From: SABI01 sp964453215
GTDB taxonomy: Bacteria; Spirochaetota; Spirochaetia; Sphaerochaetales; Sphaerochaetaceae
NCBI GenBank assembly: GCA_964453215.1
Contig: CAYVRR010000088.1
Coordinates: forward strand, 1 to 7,945
DNA: 7,945 bases
Direction: 5' to 3'
The notes beneath the pieces were generated by a model. That model did no database searches, had not been told where the DNA came from, and was given only the letters and a program-made list of their open reading frames with translations. Shown piece after piece: positions 1-6,921 of this stretch. Every line of letters begins with the position of its first letter. Positions within the stretch are counted from its first letter, which is position 1. The position numbers and the translations under genes are program-made.

Positions 1-2
1 TT

Positions 3-473
3 ATGCAATTTGGTCGCTACTTTGAAGAATTTACCATAGGACAAGTAATCCATCACTCTCAAACAAAGACTATATTCGAGAGTGATAACAACCTGTTCTC
101 TTTGCTTACCATGAATCATCATCCTGTCCATCTCGATGCTGAGTATGCCAAAAAGCAGCAACATGGACAGATTCTTGTGGTTGGGACACTTGTCTTCAGC
201 CTCGCTGTTGGACTGACTGTAATTGATATCAGTGGGAAAGCAATTGCCAATCTTGATTATGAGAATATCCTGCACCATAAGCCGGTATTTATTAATGATA
301 CCATTCATGCAAAAACTACTGTACTGGATGCCAGGAAATCAAGTACAAAGAATGACCGTGGAGTTATCTACGTGTTGACTGAAGTGTTCAATCAACACGA
401 GGATCTGGTTCTCTCATTCAAACGACATGTACTCATCAAATCGAATGCTTTGATTGAAAATGAGGAAAGATAA
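3..473 (+). CDS. MaoC-fold CoA-ester hydratase, mesaconyl-CoA hydratase type
   Basis: A 156-residue single-hotdog hydratase of the MaoC/R-specific enoyl-CoA hydratase family, probably cytoplasmic. The N-terminus (FGRYFEEFTIGQV) matches the usual start of this subfamily, so ATG at 3 is probably the true start. Only two bases precede it, so no ribosome binding site can be seen. The active-site stretch is at residues 36-45 (TMNHHPVHLD). His43 is the family's catalytic His. Asn38 stands where crotonase-like R-hydratases have Asp (the GDxNPxH motif); as I recall, the TMNxxPxH form is typical of mesaconyl-CoA (beta-methylmalyl-CoA) hydratases. The expected reaction is reversible hydration of mesaconyl-CoA to beta-methylmalyl-CoA. 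Itaconyl-CoA or mesaconyl-C4-CoA to citramalyl-CoA is an alternative, since MaoC-CitE pairs of that kind are known in actinobacteria. The two lyase genes directly downstream support either reading. The family is clear; the substrate is inferred. Confidence 0.85.
   Translation: MQFGRYFEEFTIGQVIHHSQTKTIFESDNNLFSLLTMNHHPVHLDAEYAKKQQHGQILVVGTLVFSLAVGLTVIDISGKAIANLDYENILHHKPVFINDTIHAKTTVLDARKSSTKNDRGVIYVLTEVFNQHEDLVLSFKRHVLIKSNALIENEER
462..469 (+). promoter_or_regulatory. Shine-Dalgarno for the first lyase gene
   Basis: GAGGAAAG lies a few bases before the ATG at 473, inside the last codons of the hydratase gene. Stop and start share one base (TAATG), so the hydratase and lyase are likely translationally coupled. 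Confidence 0.7.
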
Positions 474-1396
474 TGGAAAAATATTCAGGCCCACTTGTTG
501 TAAGGACTCCACTCATAGTAAATGGACACAACACTAAGTATATCCAAAAGGCATATCAATCTTCCTGTGACTGTATTGTTCTTGATTTGGAAGATGGCGT
601 CCCTCCAAATTATAAGGATCTGGCTCGAAAAACAATTTTTGATACTCTCAATTCAGGTGAGATAGATGGACGTCCCGTTTTTGTTCGTGTGAATTCACTC
701 GAAACTGGAATGACCAAGCAAGATGTAGACATGGTTGCTAGCAAAAATCTCAATGGATTCCTGTATACAAAACCATATTCTTCCGGAGACCTGGTTGTTT
801 TTGATAGAATAATATCAGAAAAAGAAAAATCCTTGGGTTTGCCTCAAGAGTATTTCAAGGTCATTGTGGTCATGGAGACTCCTTCTGCAATAATTCATGC
901 AGATGAAATTGCGAAGGCCTCCAAGCGAATCGTTGGTATGCTCTTTGGTGCAGAAGATCTGTTAGGAGATACGCAAGGCAAACATGCTAGTGATGGAAGT
1001 TCTCTCCATTATGCAAGAAGCCAAGTACTATTTGCTTGTAGAGCCAATAATCTCTTGCCAATCGATACTCCATACATTGATGTGCATAATATTGAAGGCT
1101 TGAAAGCCTTTATAAAACCAGCAGTAGATTTGGGGTATGAAGGGATGCTACTTATTTCTCCTTCACAAGCCGAAATTGTAAAGGATTTCTACACCCCTTC
1201 TGCTAGCGAGATACAGAAGGCTCAAAATATGGTATCCACTGCCCAAGCTAATGCTTCATCGGGTACAGGAGCATCGATTAAGGAACATGTCTTTGTTGCT
1301 CCACCTACACTGAAGCAAGCAAATAACCTGATTTATCGGCATGAAAAGATTGTAAAGTTCGAGCAGTATATGAAAAGTTGTCGAGAAAATGCATAG
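473..1396 (+). CDS. CitE/HpcH-family CoA-ester lyase, paralog 1, atypical
   Basis: A 307-residue TIM-barrel lyase of the HpcH/HpaI-CitE family, the group containing malyl-CoA, beta-methylmalyl-CoA and citramalyl-CoA lyases. Conserved elements in order: LDLEDGV at 37-43; Arg72 in VRVN, the CoA-ester/oxoacid-binding Arg; Mg2+ ligands Glu135 (VMETP) and Asp162 (FGAEDL); and YAR at 180-182. Two signatures are unusual. The C-terminal IHPxQ motif reads ISPSQ (228-232). The lid motif, normally M-(I/V)-D-x-P with the catalytic Asp supplied to a neighbouring subunit, reads FVAPP (274-278), placing Ala276 at the Asp position. The barrel-side metal and substrate residues are therefore intact but its own lid acid is missing. 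Length is normal. The start has a good Shine-Dalgarno, and the end overlaps the next lyase by 8 bases. It probably cleaves or forms a 3-hydroxyacyl-CoA such as beta-methylmalyl-CoA, perhaps only together with paralog 2. The substrate is not proven. Confidence 0.82.
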   Translation: MEKYSGPLVVRTPLIVNGHNTKYIQKAYQSSCDCIVLDLEDGVPPNYKDLARKTIFDTLNSGEIDGRPVFVRVNSLETGMTKQDVDMVASKNLNGFLYTKPYSSGDLVVFDRIISEKEKSLGLPQEYFKVIVVMETPSAIIHADEIAKASKRIVGMLFGAEDLLGDTQGKHASDGSSLHYARSQVLFACRANNLLPIDTPYIDVHNIEGLKAFIKPAVDLGYEGMLLISPSQAEIVKDFYTPSASEIQKAQNMVSTAQANASSGTGASIKEHVFVAPPTLKQANNLIYRHEKIVKFEQYMKSCRENA

Positions 1397-2219
1397 TCTT
1401 TTATTCATACCTGCAAATAAGCCTAGATATTTTGAAAATAGAGACATATTAAATGCAGATGCAATAATCGTTGATTTTCAGGATGCAATTGATAGCGCAT
1501 TAACTCTCTCATACATCCCGGATGTTATGAGATGTATTGAGAATTGTGATCATACAAAATTTTATATAAGGATCAACGAGTTATTCTCTTCGGAATTGAT
1601 AACATCGTTTATAGAGACTTCGAAAGTCGTTGGATTTGTAATTCCCAATTTTGATATAGATCCTAAATCAGAAAATGTAGTAAAATTCTGTCTTGATCAT
1701 GGCCATAAACCAGTAGCGCTAATTGAATCAGTTCATGCAATTCTTCATCTTCCTTTGCTTCTGGAAAAGTATTCAAATAGCATCCACGCATTGATGTTTG
1801 GGAGCGAGGATTATCTTAAATCGATGGGAATATTCAGATCAAAAGAAGCTTTGTTGTTCCCTCGATCTTATATTGCCATGCATGCGAAAGCCTATTCAAT
1901 CCCATGTTTTGACTCCATCTTTCCAAGTACAGCGATTTCTCCTGATTTCATGCAAGATGTTCAGGAAGCAAAAAAATTGGGATTCTCAGGAAAGCTTGCC
2001 ATTCATCCGAAACAAGTTACAGCAATCAATACAATTTTTGAAACATTTGATTTGAGTATTGAGGAGCTGCAAAGGATAGTTAATGCATATAATGAGTTTA
2101 CTCATTCTACAGGTGAGACAATTATGAAATATGGAGATATGGTTATTGAACCTCCCCATATTGCTTTTTTCTTATCACTACTTAAAAAGGACAGTCCAGA
2201 CAAAAATGGATCAAAATAA
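1389..2219 (+). CDS. CitE/HpcH-family CoA-ester lyase, paralog 2, divergent
   Basis: A 276-residue second CitE-like lyase. Its start MHSLLFIPANKPRYF is canonical for the family and fixes ATG at 1389, which overlaps the previous gene by 8 bases without a strong Shine-Dalgarno; coupling to paralog 1 is likely. Retained motifs are IRIN with Arg61, Glu113 (LIES), Glu140-Asp141 (FGSED), PRS at 158-160 and IHPKQV at 205-210, the last of which paralog 1 lacks. Changed features are VDFQD at 28-32, where LDxED is usual (Gln31 replaces Glu); no KxxAR motif following it; and a lid motif MVIEPP (251-256) with Glu254 at the usual catalytic Asp. The proteins are clearly different paralogs, not a recent duplication. 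Expected activity is aldol/Claisen-type cleavage of a malyl-CoA-like ester, a thioesterase-like role (as for malyl-CoA thioesterase in this family), or partnership with paralog 1. The family is confident, the function is not. Confidence 0.8.
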   Translation: MHSLLFIPANKPRYFENRDILNADAIIVDFQDAIDSALTLSYIPDVMRCIENCDHTKFYIRINELFSSELITSFIETSKVVGFVIPNFDIDPKSENVVKFCLDHGHKPVALIESVHAILHLPLLLEKYSNSIHALMFGSEDYLKSMGIFRSKEALLFPRSYIAMHAKAYSIPCFDSIFPSTAISPDFMQDVQEAKKLGFSGKLAIHPKQVTAINTIFETFDLSIEELQRIVNAYNEFTHSTGETIMKYGDMVIEPPHIAFFLSLLKKDSPDKNGSK

Positions 2220-2403
2220 GGCAAAGGTTGTTCATATTCAACAGGGTGATTGGTGTAAAGGATGTGGTATCTGTGTTTATGTCTGCCCAAAACAGGTACT
2301 AACTGTGACTGATGGTTTGGTCCATATTAGTTTTCCAGATAAATGTATTGGATGTACTTTATGTGAAATAAGCTGTCCTGATTTCGTATTGGAAGTTTAT
2401 TGA
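2206..2403 (+). CDS. korD: 2-oxoacid:ferredoxin oxidoreductase delta subunit (2x[4Fe-4S] ferredoxin)
   Basis: A 65-residue ferredoxin-like subunit. Two cluster motifs are visible: CKGCGICVYVCP (Cys17, 20, 23, 27) and CIGCTLCEISCP (Cys47, 50, 53, 57). Each run of three Cys plus the CP of the partner motif supports one [4Fe-4S] cluster, carrying electrons between the TPP site in the beta subunit and soluble ferredoxin. I chose the ATG at 2206: reading further upstream in frame adds a hydrophobic 25-residue tail not typical of the family, and the remaining protein begins like KorD/OorD. The start lies within the last 14 bases of the second lyase gene. The nearest Shine-Dalgarno (AAAAAGGA, 2184-2191) is rather far, so coupling to upstream translation is likely. 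Three bases separate it from korA. The D-A-B-C order matches oorDABC. Confidence 0.9.
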   Translation: MDQNKAKVVHIQQGDWCKGCGICVYVCPKQVLTVTDGLVHISFPDKCIGCTLCEISCPDFVLEVY

Positions 2404-2406
2404 AAG

Positions 2407-3540
2407 ATGACAAAGAAATTGCTTCAAGGGAATGAGGCTGTCGTTGAAGCAGCCATAATGGCAGGGGTGCGTTTTTTTGCTGGATACCCAATTACCCCTT
2501 CATCAGAGATTAGTGAAGAGTTTGCTGGGATTCTACCAAAATTGAATGGAGTGTTCATTCAGATGGAGGATGAGATTGCAAGCATGGCTTGTATAATAGG
2601 AGCTTCGCTTGCTGGTGCAAAAACAATGACCGCCACCAGTGGGCCAGGATTTTCCTTAAAGCAAGAAAACCTTGGATATGCAATCATAACCGAGACTCCA
2701 TGTGTGATTGTGAATGTGCAGAGAGGAGGACCCTCCACAGGACTTCCTACCTCCCCCTCACAAAGTGACGTTATGCAAGCAAGATGGGGTACCCATGGAG
2801 ACCATCAAATTATTGTATATAGTCCAACAACAGTCCAGGAGAGTTTTGAGCTTACAATACGGGCAATTAATTACTCCGAGAAATATAGAACTCCCGTTAT
2901 TCTCCTCATGGACGAAGTAGTAGCTCACATGAGAGAGAAAATATTAGTTCCTCGTGCTGATTCCGTCGAGATTATTGATCGAACAAAGGCTTCTTCTGAA
3001 AGTTCTCAGAAACCTTATGAGAATTGCATAAACGGAGTTCCTCAGTTCACCCCTGCCGGAACACCTTCAGCATACCATATTACTGGATTGCAGCACGATG
3101 AAAGTGGAGAGCCTTCAAGCAATCCTGTCATAGTAAAGAGGATGATGGATCGGATGAGTGGTAAGATTACCAGTAATATATCCGATATTTGCATTAATCG
3201 GTATGATGTTTCTCCAGATAATGAACTGGTATTGATTTCATTCGGAATTACAGCTCGCGCAGTTGAAGCAGCGGGTATTGAATTGCGAAAAGCCGGATAC
3301 TCAGTGGGTTGGATCACCATACTTACCTTATGGCCATTTGATCCAGAAATTATGGCAATGGTTCCCGAGAATGTATCGACCATTCTCGTTCCAGAACTTA
3401 ATATGGGCCAATATGTGGACCAAATACGGCTTAATAAATCGGATAAGCAGAATGTAATTTCGATTACTAAGTACGATGGTACAATATTCACGCCATCAGA
3501 AATTTATAGTGAAGTAATTGATAGGATGCATCATGATTGA
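2407..3540 (+). CDS. korA: 2-oxoglutarate:ferredoxin oxidoreductase alpha subunit
   Basis: A 377-residue alpha subunit of a 2-oxoacid:acceptor oxidoreductase. The N-terminal pyrimidine-binding (PYR) domain shows LLQGNEAVVEAA, then GYPITPSSE (26-34), the conserved QMEDE with Glu54 expected to activate the thiamine ring, TSGPGFSL (77-84) and QRGGPSTGLPT (105-115). A linker of about 60 residues leads to the C-terminal domain II, ending with VPELNMGQ. The PSSE form of the motif and the D-A-B-C order favour the 2-oxoglutarate branch (KorA/OorA) over pyruvate or branched-chain enzymes; this is an inference. With KorB it would catalyse 2-oxoglutarate + CoA + oxidised ferredoxin to succinyl-CoA + CO2 + reduced ferredoxin, reversibly. 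A weak GGAAG (2391-2395) precedes the ATG. The end overlaps korB by 8 bases. Confidence 0.92.
   Translation: MTKKLLQGNEAVVEAAIMAGVRFFAGYPITPSSEISEEFAGILPKLNGVFIQMEDEIASMACIIGASLAGAKTMTATSGPGFSLKQENLGYAIITETPCVIVNVQRGGPSTGLPTSPSQSDVMQARWGTHGDHQIIVYSPTTVQESFELTIRAINYSEKYRTPVILLMDEVVAHMREKILVPRADSVEIIDRTKASSESSQKPYENCINGVPQFTPAGTPSAYHITGLQHDESGEPSSNPVIVKRMMDRMSGKITSNISDICINRYDVSPDNELVLISFGITARAVEAAGIELRKAGYSVGWITILTLWPFDPEIMAMVPENVSTILVPELNMGQYVDQIRLNKSDKQNVISITKYDGTIFTPSEIYSEVIDRMHHD
3523..3526 (+). promoter_or_regulatory. Shine-Dalgarno deciding the korB start
   Basis: AGGA sits six bases before the ATG at 3533, inside the end of korA. It supports ATG 3533 over the in-frame TTG at 3518, which lies upstream of this site. 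Confidence 0.55.
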
Positions 3541-4354
3541 ATCATTGCGCGATATAATCGCATATAACCAACTTCCCCATAAATGGTGTCCGGGTTGTGG
3601 ACACGGAATAATCCTTAGCAATTTAGGTAGGGCGCTTACAAAATTGGGCCTTGAAAATGATAAGGTGGTGATAGTTTCAGGAATTGGATGCAGCGGAAGA
3701 GCCTCAAAGTTCTTCAACACGTTTTCAGTCCATACAACCCACGGAAGGCCTATTGCATTTGCAACGGGGATCGCATTGGCAAATCCCGACCTTAAAGTTA
3801 TCGTCCTAACCGGCGATGGTGATTGTGCGGCAATCGGAGGAAATCATTTCATTCATGCATGCAGGCGTAATATCGACTTGACGGTCGTGGTTTTTAATAA
3901 TGGCATCTATGGAATGACTGGAGGACAGGGATCTCCCTTGAGTGCAGTTGATTCGTTTTCCTCAACAATGCCTTTCGGGAATTTTGATAATCCCTTTGAT
4001 ATCTGTTCCTTGGCACAAGCAGCGGGAGCTTCTTATGTAGCTCGAGGCCTTACGGCAAAAGCTATCCAATTGCCAGAACTATTCTCAAAAGGAATTGAGC
4101 ACAAAGGTCTTTCAGTTATTGATGTGATTACCCAATGTACCGTTCATTATGGTAGAAAGAATAATATGCGGTCTGCTGCACAGATGCTGGATTATCAAAA
4201 GCAGCATTTTATCCCCAAGTCACAATGGGAGATAGCTGACCCTGCGAGAAAAGAAGAGACCTTGCCAACCGGGGTTTTGTACTCTAGTCCTGCAAAAGAC
4301 TATTTTACCAAGTACCATGAGCTTTGCGAGCGGGTACAAAAGGTTGAGGACTAA
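3533..4354 (+). CDS. korB: 2-oxoglutarate:ferredoxin oxidoreductase beta (TPP-binding) subunit
   Basis: A 273-residue thiamine-diphosphate-binding beta subunit. The start at ATG 3533 (MIESLRDI) is supported by AGGA just upstream; the TTG at 3518 would add five residues. WCPGCGHG (Cys19, Cys22), GIGCSGR (Cys53) and Cys202 (TQCTVHYG) are the four Cys expected to hold the cluster next to TPP. The TPP/Mg motif begins GDGDCAAIGG at residue 94 and ends with FNN at 121-123, followed by IYGMTGGQ. THGRPIAFATG (69-79) is also typical of 2-oxoglutarate-type beta subunits. All expected catalytic and metal-binding features are present, so the enzyme looks functional. It overlaps korA by 8 bases, and only two bases separate it from korC. 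The protein is cytoplasmic and part of a KorABCD heterotetramer. Confidence 0.92.
   Translation: MIESLRDIIAYNQLPHKWCPGCGHGIILSNLGRALTKLGLENDKVVIVSGIGCSGRASKFFNTFSVHTTHGRPIAFATGIALANPDLKVIVLTGDGDCAAIGGNHFIHACRRNIDLTVVVFNNGIYGMTGGQGSPLSAVDSFSSTMPFGNFDNPFDICSLAQAAGASYVARGLTAKAIQLPELFSKGIEHKGLSVIDVITQCTVHYGRKNNMRSAAQMLDYQKQHFIPKSQWEIADPARKEETLPTGVLYSSPAKDYFTKYHELCERVQKVED
4346..4350 (+). promoter_or_regulatory. Shine-Dalgarno for korC
   Basis: GAGGA lies six bases before the korC ATG at 4357 and is embedded in the last codons of korB. Confidence 0.6.
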
Positions 4355-4356
4355 GC

Positions 4357-4944
4357 ATGGAAAAATTTGAACTCAGGATTGTGGGAACCGGAGGCAATGG
4401 CATTATCTTGACAGGTCTGATTCTTGCGAGTGCTTCAATGAATCATGATGAATTGTATGTTGCACAGACACAGGCATACAGCCCAGAATCCAGAGGGGGG
4501 TATTGCAAATCAGAATTACAACTATCAAAGAAAGAAATTCTTTTTCCTAAAGTTACAGTTCCGAATTTGTTTGCCACACTCTCTGAAACTACTATTTCAC
4601 AAGATATGAAAGGATTTACCAGTGATACTCTTGTAATTGCTGATGATGGTTTCAATATAGAAAACTTTGCTCAAAATTCAAAGTATAAGACAATCCTTCA
4701 GTTCCCATTTTTCTCTTTTACTCAAGCCAATTTTCGTTCAACGCTTTACACAAATATGGTCTTCATGGGTGTGTTGTCTCACTATCTTCCTTGGATTTCT
4801 TCGGAATCAATTTTACACTCGATTAGAGAGAAGGTAAAAAACAAGAATCTAGAAACAAACCTAAAAGCCTTTATTGCAGGTACTACACTAAACCCAAGTC
4901 GTATACTTGATAATTGTCTTGATAGCACCAAAGAGAAAGCCTAA
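4357..4944 (+). CDS. korC: 2-oxoglutarate:ferredoxin oxidoreductase gamma subunit
   Basis: A 195-residue gamma subunit of the 2-oxoacid:acceptor oxidoreductase. The N-terminal glycine-rich stretch GTGGNGIILTG (about residues 11-21) takes the place of the family's GxGGQGV motif, with Asn for Gln. It is followed by QTQAYSPESRGG (about 37-48), the conserved segment that contacts CoA and the other subunits, then KSELQLS and FPKV. Length is normal for a stand-alone KorC/OorC. It completes the D-A-B-C set and probably helps bind CoA and assemble the complex. It is tightly placed, two bases after korB and nine before the mutase gene, whose Shine-Dalgarno overlaps the korC stop. Confidence 0.88.
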   Translation: MEKFELRIVGTGGNGIILTGLILASASMNHDELYVAQTQAYSPESRGGYCKSELQLSKKEILFPKVTVPNLFATLSETTISQDMKGFTSDTLVIADDGFNIENFAQNSKYKTILQFPFFSFTQANFRSTLYTNMVFMGVLSHYLPWISSESILHSIREKVKNKNLETNLKAFIAGTTLNPSRILDNCLDSTKEKA

Positions 4945-4947
4945 GGA
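4943..4947 (+). promoter_or_regulatory. Shine-Dalgarno deciding the mutase start
   Basis: AAGGA overlaps the korC stop codon and is six bases before the ATG at 4954. Its ideal spacing argues that the shortened mutase start is real and not a mis-called internal start. Confidence 0.65.
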
Positions 4948-4953
4948 TTAGTT

Positions 4954-6492
4954 ATGGCAAAAAGTACTTACACTAACACCAAAGAATTTCAGATGCTGGA
5001 TGAACTTCCTGGGAAGAGTCCATATACTCGAGGTATTTATTCTGAAATGTATTCCAAAAGGCTTTGGACTATGCGCCAATATGCAGGGTTTGGAGATAGC
5101 AAGACTACAAATGAACGGTTTCGGTACTTGATAAATCAAGGGCAGACAGGTTTAAGTGTTGCTTTTGATCTCCCTACTCAATTGGGGTATGATTCTGACC
5201 ATCCATTGAGTAAAGGGGAAGTCGGAAAAGTCGGGGTGGCTATCGATACGCTGGCCGATATGGAATCGCTTTTTCATACTATTCCTTTGGGTGATGTGAG
5301 TGTATCCATGACAATCAACGCAACTGCTATCATTATATTTGCTATGTATTTAGTGGTTGCAGAGAAACAAGGCATTTCCTATTCTGCGCTTACTGGTACA
5401 ATTCAGAATGATATCTTGAAAGAGTATGTTGCTCGAGGAACATATATCTTTCCTCCGAAGCCCTCTCTTCGGTTGATAACCGATATCTTTGCATTTTGTA
5501 AGGAACAAGTTCCCAAATGGAATACTATCAGTATTAGTGGATATCATATTAGAGAAGCTGGGGCCACAGCAATCCAGGAAGTTGCGATTACAATAGCCAA
5601 TGGTATTGAGTATATAACAAGAGCTATACAATCTGGACTCGATATCGATGAGTTTGCACCAAGGTTGTCCTTTTTCTTTTCTTCTGACAATGGTTTTTTT
5701 GAAGAGATTGCAAAATTTAGGGCTGCTCGGCGTGTTTGGTCTGAAATAATGGAAAGTAGATTTCAGCCAAAACTGGAGAAATCGAAGCAATTGCGATTTC
5801 ATACGCAAACTGCAGGATCCACCTTAACCGCCCAACAGCCTCTAAATAATATTGTTCGTGTGACAATTCAAGCGCTTTCCGCAATTCTTGGTGGAACTCA
5901 ATCATTACATACAAATTCTTATGATGAAGCTCTGGGATTACCCTCGGAAGAGGCTGTTACTGTTGCTTTGCGAACACAGCAGATACTAGCATATGAGACC
6001 GGAGTTCCTGCTGTATCAGATCCCTTGGGTGGTTCTTATTATATTGAGAGTTTAACACAGGAGTATGTCTCGAAAATCTACGCTTGTATTGGTGATATAG
6101 AGGAGCACGGTGGGGTAATTCAATCGATAGAAGATGGATATATCCAAGATGTAATCCAACAAAGTGCATATGCTATCCAAATCGAGATTGAAGAGAGTAA
6201 GCGAAATATTGTGGGGTTAACAGTGTTTACTAACGAGGAAGAAAGTGATTCTCCCGTATTCACTGTGAATCCAGCAGTAGAAATGACTCAAACCATGGAA
6301 TTGAGTCGGATTAAAGAGTCTCGTGATGCAATTGCTGTTTCTGACGCATTAGCGAAGCTGAAAAATGCATGTAAATCGGAAACTAATATAATGCCTCTTG
6401 TTATAGAAGCAGTGAAGTCATATGCAACTATAGGTGAAATCTCTGATATTTTCCGTTCTGAGTTTGGCGAATATCATGGTACTCATAATTGA
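4954..6492 (+). CDS. Methylmalonyl-CoA mutase large (catalytic) subunit, N-terminally short
   Basis: A 512-residue catalytic TIM-barrel subunit of an acyl-CoA mutase, of the archaeal-type split architecture with a separate B12 subunit. Substrate-specificity positions read as methylmalonyl-CoA mutase: Tyr43 (RQYAGF), Ala70 (GLSVAFDLPTQ), Arg161 (ARGTYIFPP) and Tyr197-His198 (SGYHIREAG). In 2-hydroxyisobutyryl-CoA mutase these sites are Ile and Asp with AQ..YIYP; isobutyryl-CoA mutase has Phe and Gln. HTQTAGSTLTAQQP (283-296) and GGTQSLHTNSYDEAL (313-327) are also family hallmarks. It would interconvert (R)-methylmalonyl-CoA and succinyl-CoA by a radical mechanism, feeding or draining the KOR step. 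Relatives of about 550-560 residues carry roughly 50 more N-terminal residues; here the protein starts just before PGKSPYTRGIY. A good Shine-Dalgarno supports this start. No epimerase or carboxylase gene is in the window. Confidence 0.92.
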   Translation: MAKSTYTNTKEFQMLDELPGKSPYTRGIYSEMYSKRLWTMRQYAGFGDSKTTNERFRYLINQGQTGLSVAFDLPTQLGYDSDHPLSKGEVGKVGVAIDTLADMESLFHTIPLGDVSVSMTINATAIIIFAMYLVVAEKQGISYSALTGTIQNDILKEYVARGTYIFPPKPSLRLITDIFAFCKEQVPKWNTISISGYHIREAGATAIQEVAITIANGIEYITRAIQSGLDIDEFAPRLSFFFSSDNGFFEEIAKFRAARRVWSEIMESRFQPKLEKSKQLRFHTQTAGSTLTAQQPLNNIVRVTIQALSAILGGTQSLHTNSYDEALGLPSEEAVTVALRTQQILAYETGVPAVSDPLGGSYYIESLTQEYVSKIYACIGDIEEHGGVIQSIEDGYIQDVIQQSAYAIQIEIEESKRNIVGLTVFTNEEESDSPVFTVNPAVEMTQTMELSRIKESRDAIAVSDALAKLKNACKSETNIMPLVIEAVKSYATIGEISDIFRSEFGEYHGTHN

Positions 6493-6504
6493 GAGAATAT
6501 AATT

Positions 6505-6921
6505 ATGAATAATGGAAGAATTAAAGTAGTAATTGCAAAGCTTGGTCTTGATGGACATGACAGAGGAGCCAAAATCATTGCTAAAGGCTTAAGTGAAGCA
6601 GGGATGGAGGTTGTATATACTGGAATTAAGCAGACTCCTGAAATGGTGGTCAAGACAGTAATTCAAGAGGATGCTGATGTTCTAGGTTTGAGCATTCTAT
6701 CGGGAGCACATATGACGCTTGTTCCTGAAGTCTTGCGTTTATTATCAACAGAACGATCTGAAAAACCGCTTGTAATTCTTGGAGGAACGATTCCTAAGAA
6801 TGATATGCCTGAACTATTAAAAATTGGAGTTGATAGAATTTATACTGCTGGAGCAACTATAGCAGAGAATGTAAAATACATTCACCAAATATTTGATAAC
6901 CATGCAATTGAAGAAAAGTAA
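6505..6921 (+). CDS. Methylmalonyl-CoA mutase small subunit, B12-binding domain
   Basis: A 138-residue stand-alone cobalamin-binding domain with a Rossmann-like fold. The base-off/His-on signature DxHxxG is present as DGHDRG (Asp16, His18, Gly21); His18 is the expected lower axial cobalt ligand. GLSILSGAH (61-69) and LGGTIP (92-97) form the rest of the cobalamin pocket. The length is that of the usual separate small subunit. It should bind adenosylcobalamin and sit against the large subunit encoded 12 bases upstream, giving the active alpha2beta2-type mutase. A weak GAGAGA (6491-6496), overlapping the stop of the large-subunit gene, precedes the ATG. The end overlaps the GTPase gene by 20 bases. 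Confidence 0.93.
   Translation: MNNGRIKVVIAKLGLDGHDRGAKIIAKGLSEAGMEVVYTGIKQTPEMVVKTVIQEDADVLGLSILSGAHMTLVPEVLRLLSTERSEKPLVILGGTIPKNDMPELLKIGVDRIYTAGATIAENVKYIHQIFDNHAIEEK

Noticed and set aside
2131..2205. Longer N-terminus for the ferredoxin subunit
   Set aside because: The extra 25 residues are an out-of-frame reading of the lyase end, hydrophobic and unlike KorD proteins; ATG 2206 gives a typical subunit.
473..2219. Citrate lyase beta subunit in a citrate lyase operon
   Set aside because: No acyl carrier subunit (citD), alpha subunit (citF) or ligase gene is present, and the neighbours are CoA-ester enzymes.
473..2219. Recent tandem duplication of one lyase gene
   Set aside because: The two proteins share only family motifs, differ in length and have diverged at several active-site positions, so they are old paralogs.
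3042..3491. Minus-strand open frame inside korA
   Set aside because: It mirrors a conserved coding region and has no recognisable domain or independent start signal.
2206..4944. Pyruvate or branched-chain 2-oxoacid:ferredoxin oxidoreductase
   Set aside because: Gene order D-A-B-C, the GYPITPSSE motif and the beta-subunit THGR segment favour the 2-oxoglutarate type; this is not absolute.
4800..4954. Frameshift hiding the missing N-terminus of the mutase
   Set aside because: The region is coding for an intact KorC up to nine bases before the mutase ATG, and a well-placed Shine-Dalgarno precedes that ATG.
5350..5808. Minus-strand open frame inside the mutase gene
   Set aside because: It lies wholly opposite a highly conserved gene, and its translation shows no recognisable domain.
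4954..6921. 2-hydroxyisobutyryl-CoA or isobutyryl-CoA mutase
   Set aside because: The specificity residues are Tyr43, Ala70 and Arg161, as in methylmalonyl-CoA mutase; the Ile/Asp or Phe/Gln pattern of the other mutases is absent.
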